NCBI GenBank assembly: GCA_905221605.1
Contig: CAJNDS010002819.1
Location: 166,001 to 205,227 of the forward strand
DNA length: 39,227 bases
Direction: 5' to 3'
DNA from: Symbiodinium natans
Lineage: Eukaryota; Sar; Dinophyceae; Suessiales; Symbiodiniaceae
Shown here: positions 8,815-19,500 of the stretch, in pieces
How positions within the stretch are numbered: the first letter of the stretch is position 1
Layout: every line of letters begins with the position of its first letter
Position numbers and translations under genes: made by a program
Notes under the pieces: model-generated
What the model was told of the DNA's origin: nothing
The model's input: only the letters and a program-made list of their open reading frames with translations
Database searches by the model: none

Positions 8815-9345
8815 TGACAATGAGAAGGATAAATTAAGGCCAACACGCCACAAACAGCAAGAAAACAAGGCGAACTTGGGTCAGATAAGGGCAGATTAAG
8901 GGCCAAATAAGGGTAACTAGGGTGCAAAATAAGGGTCGAATACAGGCAACGGACAAAATAAGGGAAAATAAGGTTCAGATTTGGGCAAACTAAGACTAAG
9001 GGTCGAAAAAAGGCAATGCACCAAAATAAGAGAACATAAGGATCAGATTAAGGGCAAAATAAAGGCCAGACAAGGGGCAATGCGCCAAAATGAGAACATG
9101 TTTAGGGCCAAATAAGGGCACCTCCAGGCAACATAAGGGTCGAATAAGGGCAGATTAAGGGCCAAATAAGGATCGAATACCGGCAATGCGCCAAAATAAG
9201 GGAAAATAAGGGTCAGAGTAGGGCAAACTAAGGGCCAAACAAGGGAACAACGCGCTAAGACAAGGAGGTCATACAAGGGCAGGGTAATGGGTCGATTGGG
9301 GCGAATTGAGGGCAAAATAAGAGCAAATTAGGTCTAAACACAGAC
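8815..9345. repeat. AATAAGGG repeat block G
   Basis: Dense AATAAGGGCC, AATAAGGGTC and GATTAAGGGC copies. It shares long phrases with block C in nearly the same order, ending in both cases with GCGCTAAGACAAG, GGTCATA and GGGGCGAATTGAGGGC. Block C was therefore probably duplicated or transposed as a 400-500 bp unit. It separates two minus-strand genes. Confidence 0.8.
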
Positions 9346-9365
9346 ACTCACACCACCAAAATCAG

Positions 9366-10036
9366 CTAATTATTTAATTTGGGGGCAATTGAGAGGCAAC
9401 ACAGCAATGCGCCAAACGTTTGTCCCTGAAGCACCTTCTCCACAACGCGGCGGTAGCTTTCGACGGCCCGCTTGTCACTCTCTGTTCGCAGAATGAAAGA
9501 GCCCACCTGCAAAGAATCGCGTGAATCATGAGTAAACTGCTTCACAATAGAAATGAAAATACGGACTCTGCAGAGGTTCCCCCCATCCTGGCCTTCGAAG
9601 CAATCCATTCGCTTTGGCCCTCCTCGCTCAAGTACGCCAAAAGCGTGTGCATCTCCTCAGAAGCCGATGCCGAAGCAACAGGCACCTCCACCAGAGAATG
9701 GAACACGGGGCCCGGAGCCCGGTGCTCGCCTGGCGCGAGCACGCCTGACTCATCGATGTCACTTGTGTCGTCCGGAACTAAACCATCCTCACCCATGATA
9801 CCACGGAAGGGTTGGGAATTCAACGGGACCTTTCCTGACACGATCTCTAGGATTCAAGGGTTGCAGTAAGCCTGCAGCACAAAGTCGTTGGATGCCAACG
9901 AGCTCAGGTTAGCGGTACACCCAAGTTTCACATCCCAACGTCTTTGATTCAATCGCAGCAAATCAAGGTACCCCTGGAATCTCCTAAGCCCTGACATGTG
10001 TTTTTGGCTCTTCTCAAGTTCGAGGCTGCTGCGCAT
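9366..10036 (-). CDS. Unknown small protein gene with one clear intron and one in-frame stop
   Basis: Starts at ATG 10036 (MRSSLELEKSQKHMSGLRRF). The same frame continues to 9593 except for one TGA at 9856-9854. A GC-AG intron (9592-9507, 86 nt) then joins EGQSEWIASK to VGSFILRTESDKRAVESYRR, ending in APKLNN and a stop at 9366. The TGA may be a nonsense change, or it may lie in a very short intron whose ends I could not place in frame; if it is a true stop, this is a pseudogene or a 60-residue protein. The middle section is acidic (MGEDGLVPDDTSDIDESGVL). No domain recognised. A leader-like TGGCTCAA lies 16 bp upstream. Confidence 0.45.
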
Positions 10037-10240
10037 GCTGTGTTACAGTGTTTGAGCCAGGGGCAAGCGAATCGCGCAGGCTGAATCAGGTTATATAACG
10101 GCGTGATGTCTTAACCCGAGACTCAGGTTCTGGGGCACTTCGCACATACACCTACATACAACCAGCAAATCGGTTCAAGCAATTTTGAGGTTGTCCTGCC
10201 CCCCCCCCCCCTCCCCAGCCAGGATCAACAAAGCGAAACA
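10037..10240. promoter_or_regulatory. Divergent strand-switch region, left part
   Basis: No coding sequence is seen. Minus-strand genes end their upstream sequence here, and the next genes to the right are on the plus strand. In dinoflagellates divergent switch points between unidirectional gene blocks are thought to be transcription start regions; assigning that role here is inference. Confidence 0.3.
10052..10059 (-). promoter_or_regulatory. TGGCTCAA leader-like motif upstream of the 9366-10036 gene
   Basis: Minus-strand reading is CCCCTGGCTCAAACA, 16 bp before the ATG at 10036. It contains eight consecutive bases of the dinoflagellate spliced leader end. The rest of the leader is not preserved. 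Confidence 0.35.
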
Positions 10241-10560
10241 GAGAAATAAGCGGAAAATAAGGGTACTCGGCGGCCGCGCCCGCGGATCGGCACCCCAAAA
10301 CGCGAAATTTCCAGATTTCAGCCCAACATCCCAGAAAACGCCTCTTGAAAAAATAAGCGTATAAATAAAGGTAATATAAGGAAAAATCCCGTTTTTGGCA
10401 AACTGAGAAATAAGACCCCCTTAATAAGTGCTTATTAAGCGCTTATTAGCCAGCTATTAAGCCTTTATTTTTCAACTGAGAAATAAGAGCTTATTAACCA
10501 GCTAATAAGCGCTTATTATCCGGCTAATAAGCCCTTATTTTTTTTTGGTCTCCTTATTCC
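10240..10560. repeat. AATAAG repeat block H with palindromes and a ~73-bp tandem duplication
   Basis: Contains TAATAAGCGCTTATTA (10503-10518), a perfect 16-bp palindrome, and TTAATAAG/CTTATTAA arms at 10421-10438. AACTGAGAAATAAG occurs twice (10401 and 10474), each followed by similar GCTTATTA...CCAGCTA...CCTTTATTTTT-like sequence, indicating a duplicated ~73-bp unit able to form hairpins. It is the last dense member of the AATAAGGG family in the window. Confidence 0.7.
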
Positions 10561-11040
10561 GTGGGGTGGGGGGGCATGGGGGGGGTGGGCGTGGACTCCC
10601 ATGACGAAGGCGCCGGACAGCCCTCTAAAAGCCGGGGCGCTTTTTGCACCTTTTCTGCGCCAGGCCGAGATCATCGCACCCCGTCCGCCAGAGGCCTTGG
10701 GAGCTGCACAGATCAGAATGGTCAAAACTCTAGATCTTTTTTCGAGGGCGACAGCCTTAGATAGCCTTAGACATCTTAGAGTCACCAACTCAGGTGAGTT
10801 TTGAACTGAGTTCTGAAAGCGATTTGCAGAGAACCGGGTCCAAGTCCTCATCAGAAAGACCCCTACCACACCCCAGACCTCTGCGAGACGCCGTTTGTCA
10901 GGAGCCAGAAGAAGCAGTGAGGCGGCCGGGAGGCCGGTGGGCCCCCCTTTTTTAAAATTTGGAGAAGGCTGCATACTCGCACATTTCCTCTCGAGAGTCC
11001 TTCAGTCGTGCCTCCGCTCTCTGACAACCCGCTTGTCGAG
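10561..11040 (+). other. Transition region with one doubtful exon
   Basis: Begins with a G-rich stretch and then intron-like sequence. A plus-strand frame from about 10850 to 10917 reads KDPYHTPDLCETPFVRSQKK before a stop and is preceded by CATCAG, so it may be an exon. No Walker A (GxxxxGK) motif, which the following kinase-like exons would require upstream, was found. Confidence 0.25.
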
Positions 11041-13565
11041 GCTACGATCTGCACTTCCGGCTCGACCTCTCGCTCAATGAGTCGGTGCGCCGCGCCTGCG
11101 GTCGGCGCCCGGATGCCGAGAAGCGACAGGGGGGAGAACATGGGAGAGTGGGGACTTCAGGAGAGGGGCCTGCTTTCCGGGGAGGCATCATGAGGCGTTC
11201 GGCATCTCTGGGACACTAGACAACCCTCAGCCCTTACCGCAAATCCCAACATTTTCCAACATGTTCCCGCATGTTTCCACATTTTCCCAAATATATTGCC
11301 CACATTTTTCCACATTACTCCAGGGATCGATCCGACGACGAGCTTGGAGTATCACATCGAGGTTGGGGCGTCGAGCCCACTTTCAGGATCTTTCAGTTTC
11401 GGATTGCGACAAGAAGGAATTCTGCGAGTGGTGGGAAAGGGGGAAGACTGGCTTAGGGGAATTCCAAGTTCAAGTTGGCTTCGGAGGTTGAGTTGGCATA
11501 ACCTTTCAAATGTGTGCGTCTAGGGGGTCTTGGCATTCTCGGCAGTCGGATCTTTAAATTTTTCGGTCGGTGCCATGCTGGGCCTCCTTGGGTTGAGGAT
11601 TCGGCTCAGCTGGGGCACAATGCGAGTCCAACTTGCGAGCTCCTTGTCGCCTGTGGGCCAGGACCATCCTCCTCCGAATAAGAAGTCAGTGATCTACGAG
11701 AGGCCATGACGGGGTCTTGTCCTGCTATTGGTCACGTGGGGTGTGTCGGGAGCTAGTCGCACCCTCCAGCATAACCCCCAAAGGGTGGACACGGGAGCGG
11801 CGTCCCCACGTAACCTCTGCCACCAGCTTTAGAACTGAGACATGTGAGACATCTGAGACATTTGAGACATTTGAGACATGGCACTCATTCTCCTAGTTCC
11901 ACCCAAGGAAGCTCAAGTCGCCATCAGACGCCCAAGGTTCGTAAAGTGCCGGCTGTCTCGTGGGCCACGTAGTATCCACTGGTCGAGATTCGGAGACTGC
12001 TATTTCTCCTTCTGGTCCTGCTATCCTGTCCTCCGACAAGCGAAGGCTGGAGCCCGCTGACTGCCTGGAGAAGTGTCTCGGCTCATGCTGGGGTTGATGG
12101 TTCCAGTCACTCCACTCACTTCAGATTCAGTCAGTTCAATCATCGTCTTCATTGGTGCCACATGCTAGGGTTTTTGTCAGGGACCTGATGAGACATCAAC
12201 ACCCATGAGCAGCACCGTGATCCTCAACTTAAGTGTCAATCCAGAATCCGCAGCTCTCAATCGCATCAGTTCTCCAACATTGACGCCGTCTTATCGGCGG
12301 AGTCAAAGCACGGGCTGACCTATCAGAAACGTCGAGAGTTCACAACAACGAGTTTGCAACGCTTCAGGGCTCTTCGCCAGTGTTCTTGCCTTGTACTGTT
12401 GATCCGGAACAAGAGCGTGCCTCATCTTTGCTTTTCTTTTTTTCCCGAAATGGAAGCTTGTGAAAAGAAGCTTACGCTCGACGGGAACTCGAAGCGGGCG
12501 CTGTTCGCAATGATGAGCACATGGTAGCATGGCATAGTGGATCCTGGCGGCATAAATGTGTGTGTTTGGATGTGCAAGTGAGCTGCAGTCTGCAAGTCGC
12601 AAAAAGGTCGATGGGCACACTTACTCAGCGCATCCACTTGTTCGACGTTTCGCAAGAGGAGGCAGAGCGCGCTCTGAGTTCTAAGGCTAAGCTTGATGCA
12701 GACCCTGAGAGATTCAGGGCGGGGCTCGCAGAAGCAAACTGCTGAAAGCTCCGCAAGAAATTAATTCGGCTCAGAGGCTGCCGAGGGCCTGAAACTGTTT
12801 TGGGCATTCTTGGGCATTCATCCCTTTTGTGCATCCCCACAGGTGGACGGGATCTTGGGCCACTTCGGCCCTTACCCCGACGTGCCCCGACTGGTGGAGG
12901 CCAGGTTGCTTTGGAGTGCGCAAGGCAATCAGAAAGCAGGAGAGAGAGAGCCGCTGTTTAGAAGAAGAAGCAGTGGACTGGCTGTTTCGTCCTTTCAAGG
13001 GTCGTCGGGGGAAAAGCTGGGCATGGGATGTCTTTGGGTTTGGAATAGTGGAGCTGAAATTTTACAGTTTAGATGCCATGGCCCATGTGCCTTGTATTTG
13101 TATGACTCGATGGATGGCTACTACGTTGCTTAGAGAAGGTTGCGGGGGTTTTCCAGTGCACGGAAATCAGTATGATCCCAACCCAGCCCCCCTGCAAACT
13201 CGTCTTTCGAGGGTTGTTTTGCCAGTGCAGGTTTTCGGTTTGCTCCTGTTTTAGTGGCCCTGCTGTGCAACAGTGCTTTCACAAGCGCCATTTGTGTTGT
13301 GCCTGCTCAGTCAAAGTAAAAGTCCCGCATGCCTTTCCCTCTCCATGGCACACGCGAACAGAGAAAACAGACCACCGGGACGAATCTAGAAGTTGCCACT
13401 TCCGAAATTAGGGGTACCTTATTGGGGTCCTTACTATAAGGAAATCCTGCTATCTGGGGGTCTATTTCGGGTTCCCTTATTTTCGTAAACCCCCACTTCG
13501 ATCTCTGTTGCCAGATCGATGCCAGCGGCAGCAGCGACTCGACCTACGAAGCGGTGGAGGAGCAG
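11041..13565 (+). CDS. Exon group 1: C-terminal half of an adenylate-kinase-like domain
   Basis: Exon candidates: 11041-11129 (YDLHFRLDLSLNESVRRACG then RRPDAEKRQ, the R-x-x-GRRxD pattern before an adenylate kinase lid); 11662-11702 (DHPPPNKKSVIYE, like the HxxxxPPP lid segment); 12629 to about 12734 (RIHLFDVSQEEAERALSSKA, helical); 12843-12899 (VDGILGHFGPYPDVPRLVE); 13515-13565 (IDASGSSDSTYEAVEEQ). The last two join in phase through an AG|GC donor to give PRLVE-IDASG, which matches the final beta strand and helix (IDASxxxxxVxxxV) of adenylate kinases. No P-loop exon is visible upstream, so the kinase fold is incomplete within this window. The introns between these exons hold nothing else I recognise. 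Confidence 0.5.
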
Positions 13566-16500
13566 GTGCCGTGAGGGTTTAGGGTTTAAGGTTTAGGGTT
13601 TGCTCCGTGGAAGGGCTTTGAAGGTTACCATAGAGAGCTGTAGACCCAGAGAACTCCACGCACCGCAGGGATGACATGGGCCGTTCGGTGTATTTCCCCA
13701 GAATGTGGGCCTTCAACAGAGTTCAAGCCGCGGAAGGCGGGAGTTCAGTATGACGAATTGTTTTTAGGCATAGGGCTTTCAATGGACTCATCAGAGGTGA
13801 CCAAACAGTTAAGCTTTGAGGTTGGCATTGGCGTCCAGGATGCGCATACGAGAAGGGTTGACTGCGCTGAGGAACCGTTGAAGGCTTGCCTTGAACTTGC
13901 CTTCGCAACCCCTCGCTAAGCTTTTCTGTTTGCATCCTGCCACAGGTGGCGCTCCTGCTGGAGCGGAAGAAGGCCATTAGTTCAGCCTAGGCACCTCAAC
14001 GCACTCCAAGCTGAACAGCAGGTCTGCTCTACGCAGCTCCATCTTCAGAGATTTCTATTTTGCTGCGGCGAGACCTCTATAAGTAGAGTTGCTGAACATG
14101 CGTGTCTCAAGCGTGAGAAGAGAATCTGTAACCCAACCAAGGCACCCAAAAGAGGTATGCTCTGGACTCCGCAGAGCAAGCCCGAGCAAACCTCGCATCC
14201 CGAAAAAAGGAAGTGCTGGCGCAGCAAAAGGCCGAGGCCGAGGAGGCCCGGAGTTTATTGAGGAGAGTCCGCAGCAGGTAATGGGGGGGGGGAGAGGGTA
14301 GGACGAGGTAGGACGAGCGACAATCCATGCAGGGATGGCAAAGGCACGCTGAGATGGAAGTTTGAGCTCCTGCAAAAAAATGTTCGGCACCTGCCATCTG
14401 CGTTGTGAAACAATGGCATCATGTTGCAGACACGTTCAATGTGTATCGTAACCGTGTACGTATAGTGGAATATTCGAGGGAAGCCGTAAGCAACCGAAGG
14501 CCGAGGCCGCCCAGAAGGCAGCGGAGGAGGCCAAGGAAGCCCAAGAGGAGGCACACGGCCCGTGTGGCCCGTGTGGGAGGGCCTCTGGGATCCTCAGCGC
14601 GACTCTTCTTGGGATGTTTGTTTTCTCTGGGTGCTTCGGGACACTGTGGGCTGCGTTGAGCCCTGATTCCTTGCAGGCCCCAGGTGAGCCGGCAGATGGA
14701 GCCGAGGCGCCTTGGCAGAACCTACATTGGCCCTACATGTCCGAGAAGGGTCACGTCAAGGTTGGTCCTGTGGCGAGCACCATGCAACACCCGTGGCCTG
14801 CCTTAGTTCAAACTCCAGGCCGCGGCAGACCCTCCCGCCGAGCCTGCCCCAGCCGAAGAACCGGAGGCCAGCAGCTAGCCGTTCCAAGCAGCCAGACATG
14901 CTTTCCCTCAGCAATCGTATCCAAGTTCCTATTCCTGAAGACAGTATGAAAGGGGTGCTTTTCCTAGATGAGTACTAACCAGGAAGAGGAGAGATGCCAA
15001 CGCGAACCCGGAGCAGCTTGTAAACTCTGGAAGCTCTGGACGCTTCAGTGATGTGTAAGCATGGCACGGGTGGCACCCAAGGGACGTGGACAGTGCAGCA
15101 ATCTTTTTCAGCAGTAATGCTCACAGGATGCCTCCCGCAAATTTCTTAGAAGCGTGCTGAAGCGCAGCTTTGACCTGCGTTTGACCTGCTTTTACGGCGA
15201 TCGAGATTCGCCAGCGCGGGCCAGCAAGGAGTGCTTTGCCCTTCTGACATCCTCAAACGCCAGCCTTTTTTAGCAGGGATCAGATCCAAGTGAAATGGAC
15301 TCTCAAAAGGGGGTCATGGAGTTTTCGACTTGCGCCGCCTGCTGAAGGCATCCCTTGGTTCCCACGATTTCCAAAAATCGGCGGTTTTCCAATTTAGGGC
15401 TGAGTCGGCTAAGTGCTTAAGGGTTCACAGCTTGATCTTCTCACTAGCGTGCGCTGGCAATCTTGATGCCCATGAGCTTAAAGCCCCTAGCATGGACAAC
15501 TTGGGCCAGTGCCGGCCGAGCTGCCTGCCTTGTGTGCAGTGGGACGGTTGAGACGTTCCAGTTCGACAGTGTCTCGCCACATAACAAGGCAAGGTGTGCG
15601 ATGCCCAAAACAGACATCCGTTGCTCTCCCCCCTGCACCTGGTAACAGGGCTAAGGGGGTTTGGCCATGGAGGAGGGGCATGAGGGAGTCCCGCAAGCTC
15701 TGACGCCACACGGCCGAGGCGTCTGTGCAGAGCACTTGTCATGTACGCGTAGATATAGTACGAAAAAGAATGCAATATAGAATACATCGAAGAAAACGGT
15801 ATAGAATATAGAACATAGCATAGAATATCAACAAAAAAGAAAGACGCATTCCTCACGTCAGTCCACGGATCCTCCACCGGAGCCGCCTTTCGAGCCGGTC
15901 CAGCTGCGGGAGCTGCGCGGGCCCTGGATTGCCCGCCCCGGCCGCTTTTCGATTCTCGGGGGGATCTGGCCTTCCTGGATCCAAGCGTGTACGGATGACA
16001 TTCTACCAGGCAGATACAAATTCCACATGTTACGCATTGCATATTGTAAACACAAGGCTACAAGTCAGTGTAAGCATAATAATGCGCATTGTATACTATG
16101 TGCGTGGCAGCTTGGCGTAGTTTGACCCAGATTGAACATTAAGCAGGTAGAGCTTGTAGACTCTTGTAGACTTTGCGGGATCCGGACATCCAAAGGCCCT
16201 CTTTCGTCGAGAAGATCGAAGATCAGGTCTTCAACCTCCTGATGCAGGTGCTTTGAAAGGGTCTGCTAAGGGGGGTCCTCGGAACCGCTACCATCACCAC
16301 CCAATCACTTAAAAGCCACTCAGGTGCAACGCAGGACCGCTTTTTCAGGTGTGATATCCAGCATATCTCTTGTGAGGAGTGGACGGAGCTCCAGGATGAG
16401 TTCGTGGCTTCGTTGCATCAGCTATTCAATTGGCCAGGATCTCAGGTTGGACCCTGTGCTTTGGCCCTGCAAGTCGAAGTCTGAGCTTGAAGCTGTACGG

Positions 16501-19500
16501 AGCTCTACTGCCGCATGAGTTCTGGTAGAAGAACCGCATTGGCTCAAATAGGGCTTACAGCAGGAGTGATAGAACTTGCTGGCCTTGTGGGCCCTTGCGC
16601 AAGGCACCGATGCCACCTGTCCGACTTCCGAAGCGGCCTCTACGGCGTCGCACGGCTCAGAACTTTCTCTCCTGGGCTCGGAACTCCACCATTGCGATCA
16701 TGGCCCTCAGCCCTCAAGAGGGGCCTTGTGGAAAACTATCTGGCCCAACAAACAGCAAGGAAGCTTCAACGCTCTGCCCATGACACCTGACCGTCTAGGC
16801 GTCTAAGCATAACGATTGGCGCGTTTGTCGCTCAGATGAAGCAGCGCTTTGCAGAGTACTTGCAGCGCGTGGACGGGAAGCAGTCCCTAGTGGACGACTT
16901 TGCCCGGTGGCCAAGCATGTGCTGCATTCGACAGAATCTAGGCCAAATGAGCTGCACACTGTGGGAGGTCCTCAGCTTCAACGCCTTCACGGAAGAGTAT
17001 CCGGACATGCGCAAACAGGACCTGGTGGAGCAGTTCAGGTGTACTATGTGTACTAGTTGTGTAGGGTTGGTTTCTGCTTGGCACTTGGCAGGATGCCACA
17101 AAGGCAGAGTTCCACCTGCGAGCGGACGAGCTGCACAGCCGGCTGAAGACCGAAGTGCGCAACCGGTGGGTTTTAGAAGGTCTAAGATGGTCAAAGAGCT
17201 TGGGTCTGAATGATTGAAGGGCCGCAACTCGGGTCCTGGAGTATTAGTTCAGGGCCATGATTGAGTTTCAGCAACTTAACTGGGCGATAGCTCCTCCAAG
17301 CTCATACAAGTTCAAAGAATGTGCTTTCATGATGCAAGACAGAAGTCTTGAACCCACAATCTGAAGCAAGCTTAAGCACAAATGGCTGCCAAGGAACATA
17401 GCAACAACGGTCAGCGACCATACAAAGGCAAAGGCATATTAAGCATATTAAGTCATGCTTAGGCAAAGTATGGCAAACTGTTGCAAAGTAAGTAGTGTTG
17501 ACTGATTCGCGCCGCGTTCAAGAGGCGGACCGGCAACCCGCGTCGAAGTAGAGAAGCAATTTAGGGCCGACGGCCAGGAAGCGCGGAACATGAAGCTAAC
17601 GTAAGCCCTTCTCGTTGAACCAATCCCCCCACGCAGCAACCCTGGGTCCAGCGGCAAAACAAAGCGTTGACGTCCACGCAGGTGGAGGACCAGCGGACGG
17701 CCAACCTGGAGCAGCTGGAGGCGCCGGCGGACGCAATTGGGACGAGCTCAAATCTGGGAAGTTGTTGCTCTGTCCTCCTTTGAAGTTTTTTCAGCGCGGG
17801 TTTGCCCACCCGCGGCATGAAGGAACAAAATGGAACAAGAGGCGGAGAGTCAGAGAGAGAGAGAGAGAGAAAGACAGTTCCTTAATTAGTGCGAAATGTT
17901 GCGCTAGGTACTTTAAGGAACTGACAAAGGAATCGTGGGGGAGTATGTCGCGCTGGGTAGTGTGTGAGTCCGAGTTTCACCAACTGGACGGATTTGAGAG
18001 ACCTGGGCGCGCTCGTGTGCGCGGAGGGTCCTTTGGGCCCTGCAAGCCCCGTAGAAGAAGAAGAGAAGAAGAAGAAGAAGAAGAAGAAGAAGAAGAAGAA
18101 GAAGAAGAAGAAGAAGAAGAAGAAGAAGAAGAAGAAGAGAAAGTGCACCGTTGCACACGAGTAACGAGAGCCGGGAAAGCAGCAGAAGAAAGGTGAAGGG
18201 GGGGCCCCCCCCCCCCCCTTGCTCCTTTCCTTCCACTTTGTGTGTGCTTCTCTCTCTTCTTTTTTATGCGCACGCGCGTGGGTGTGTGTGTGTGTGTGTG
18301 CCTTGATTGTGCTGTGTGCGCTTTTGTTGTCCATGTGGTAGGTGCTACAGACCAGCCGCTGGCTCGAGTCGCAGACGGAAGTCCTGGCCTCCCAGGCAGG
18401 GCCGCGGTGTACTTGCGGTGTACTTCTCAAGGGGCCTAGGATGGACCAAGGGTTCTTCTGAGGGTTTCTTCTTCTTTAGAGGAAGGAGGGGGTGAGAGGC
18501 AACAAATCTGCTCCCCCAAATATTCCCCCTCCTTGCAATGTCAACATGTTCACCTTTCAATTGCCATTTGTCCGAAGCACCACACGTCAGAAGGGCGGAG
18601 TTCTGCAGCTCGGAGAGCAGAAACATGATCGGTGCCCTCGTGGGACTAGACGGACAGACACAGAGTTTGACACGCAAGTTGCATTCACGCTCTCAGACCA
18701 TCCAGCCGTGCAAGGACTCCACGTCGAAGCTTTCAGCTGCAAGCCCATCCCGCGCCCCAAAAACTGAAGCCCTTCGCCTCCAGCAGCAAATGCCCGCAAA
18801 GACCACGAAATCCCACACGAGTTGAGAAGCCATGGGCGTCTCCCGCACCATCGCTGCCCACTGCGGCCTCCCGGACATCCAGCTTCGCCTCACCAGCGAT
18901 GAGCGACCCTTTTTCAGCAAAGCTCCTCAAGGCAAAGACCTGTTATTCTAGTCAGTGAAAAACATGTGAAGACCGCGCCAAACCACGCTTGCAGACAGTT
19001 TCTCCAGTGTTTCTCCATGCTGCTGGGTATTGCTCTGCAAGGGTTCCGGCTCTGATGAAAGAGGGTGGTTGCAATGCAAGTGCCGCAAGTGACACGAGGA
19101 GAGATTGAGGAATTCCTCCTGGGATGGCACGACCGCTACCATTTCGGCTTGGACATGGAGCCTTGACGTATTGTTTGTGTGCCAGTGCAGGTTTGAAGGG
19201 GGGGTGGGTGTCACACTCAGAACGGCTAGGCGGCTAGGCTCATCTGCGGGCAGAGTCTTGAAAATTGAATCCTCATATTCCATATTATGGGGTTTCTTGA
19301 TCCAAGCTTCCCCGAGTGTGTTTGCAAAGGAGTGGAAGCCCGGCTTCATCAAGGGGGCGCCGCCAAGTCGATCGGTGCCTCGTCGCATTGGCAGCGCGGC
19401 AGCGCGGAACCCTGGAAGTCACCCTTAGAGGGGTTGCCCGGGAGGTGCGCGAACGCGAGCGGTGGTCACAACGTGAGCAGGGTTTCGTGACATTCCTGGA

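Noticed and set aside
166-9345. CRISPR-like array
   Set aside because: The AATAAGGG copies are degenerate and irregularly spaced, with no unique spacers; the DNA is eukaryotic.
11595-12785. Further GGCTCA motifs at about 11610 and 12768 (plus strand) as relict leaders
   Set aside because: They fall between exon candidates of the large gene, not before a start codon, and match only six or seven bases.
15425-16042. 205-codon minus-strand ORF
   Set aside because: Opposite a plus-strand exon candidate, contains AT-rich microsatellite-derived residues, and lies within a plus-strand gene.
17615-18430. Poly-Glu, poly-Lys, poly-Leu and poly-Ser ORFs
   Set aside because: Generated by the GAA tract in six frames.
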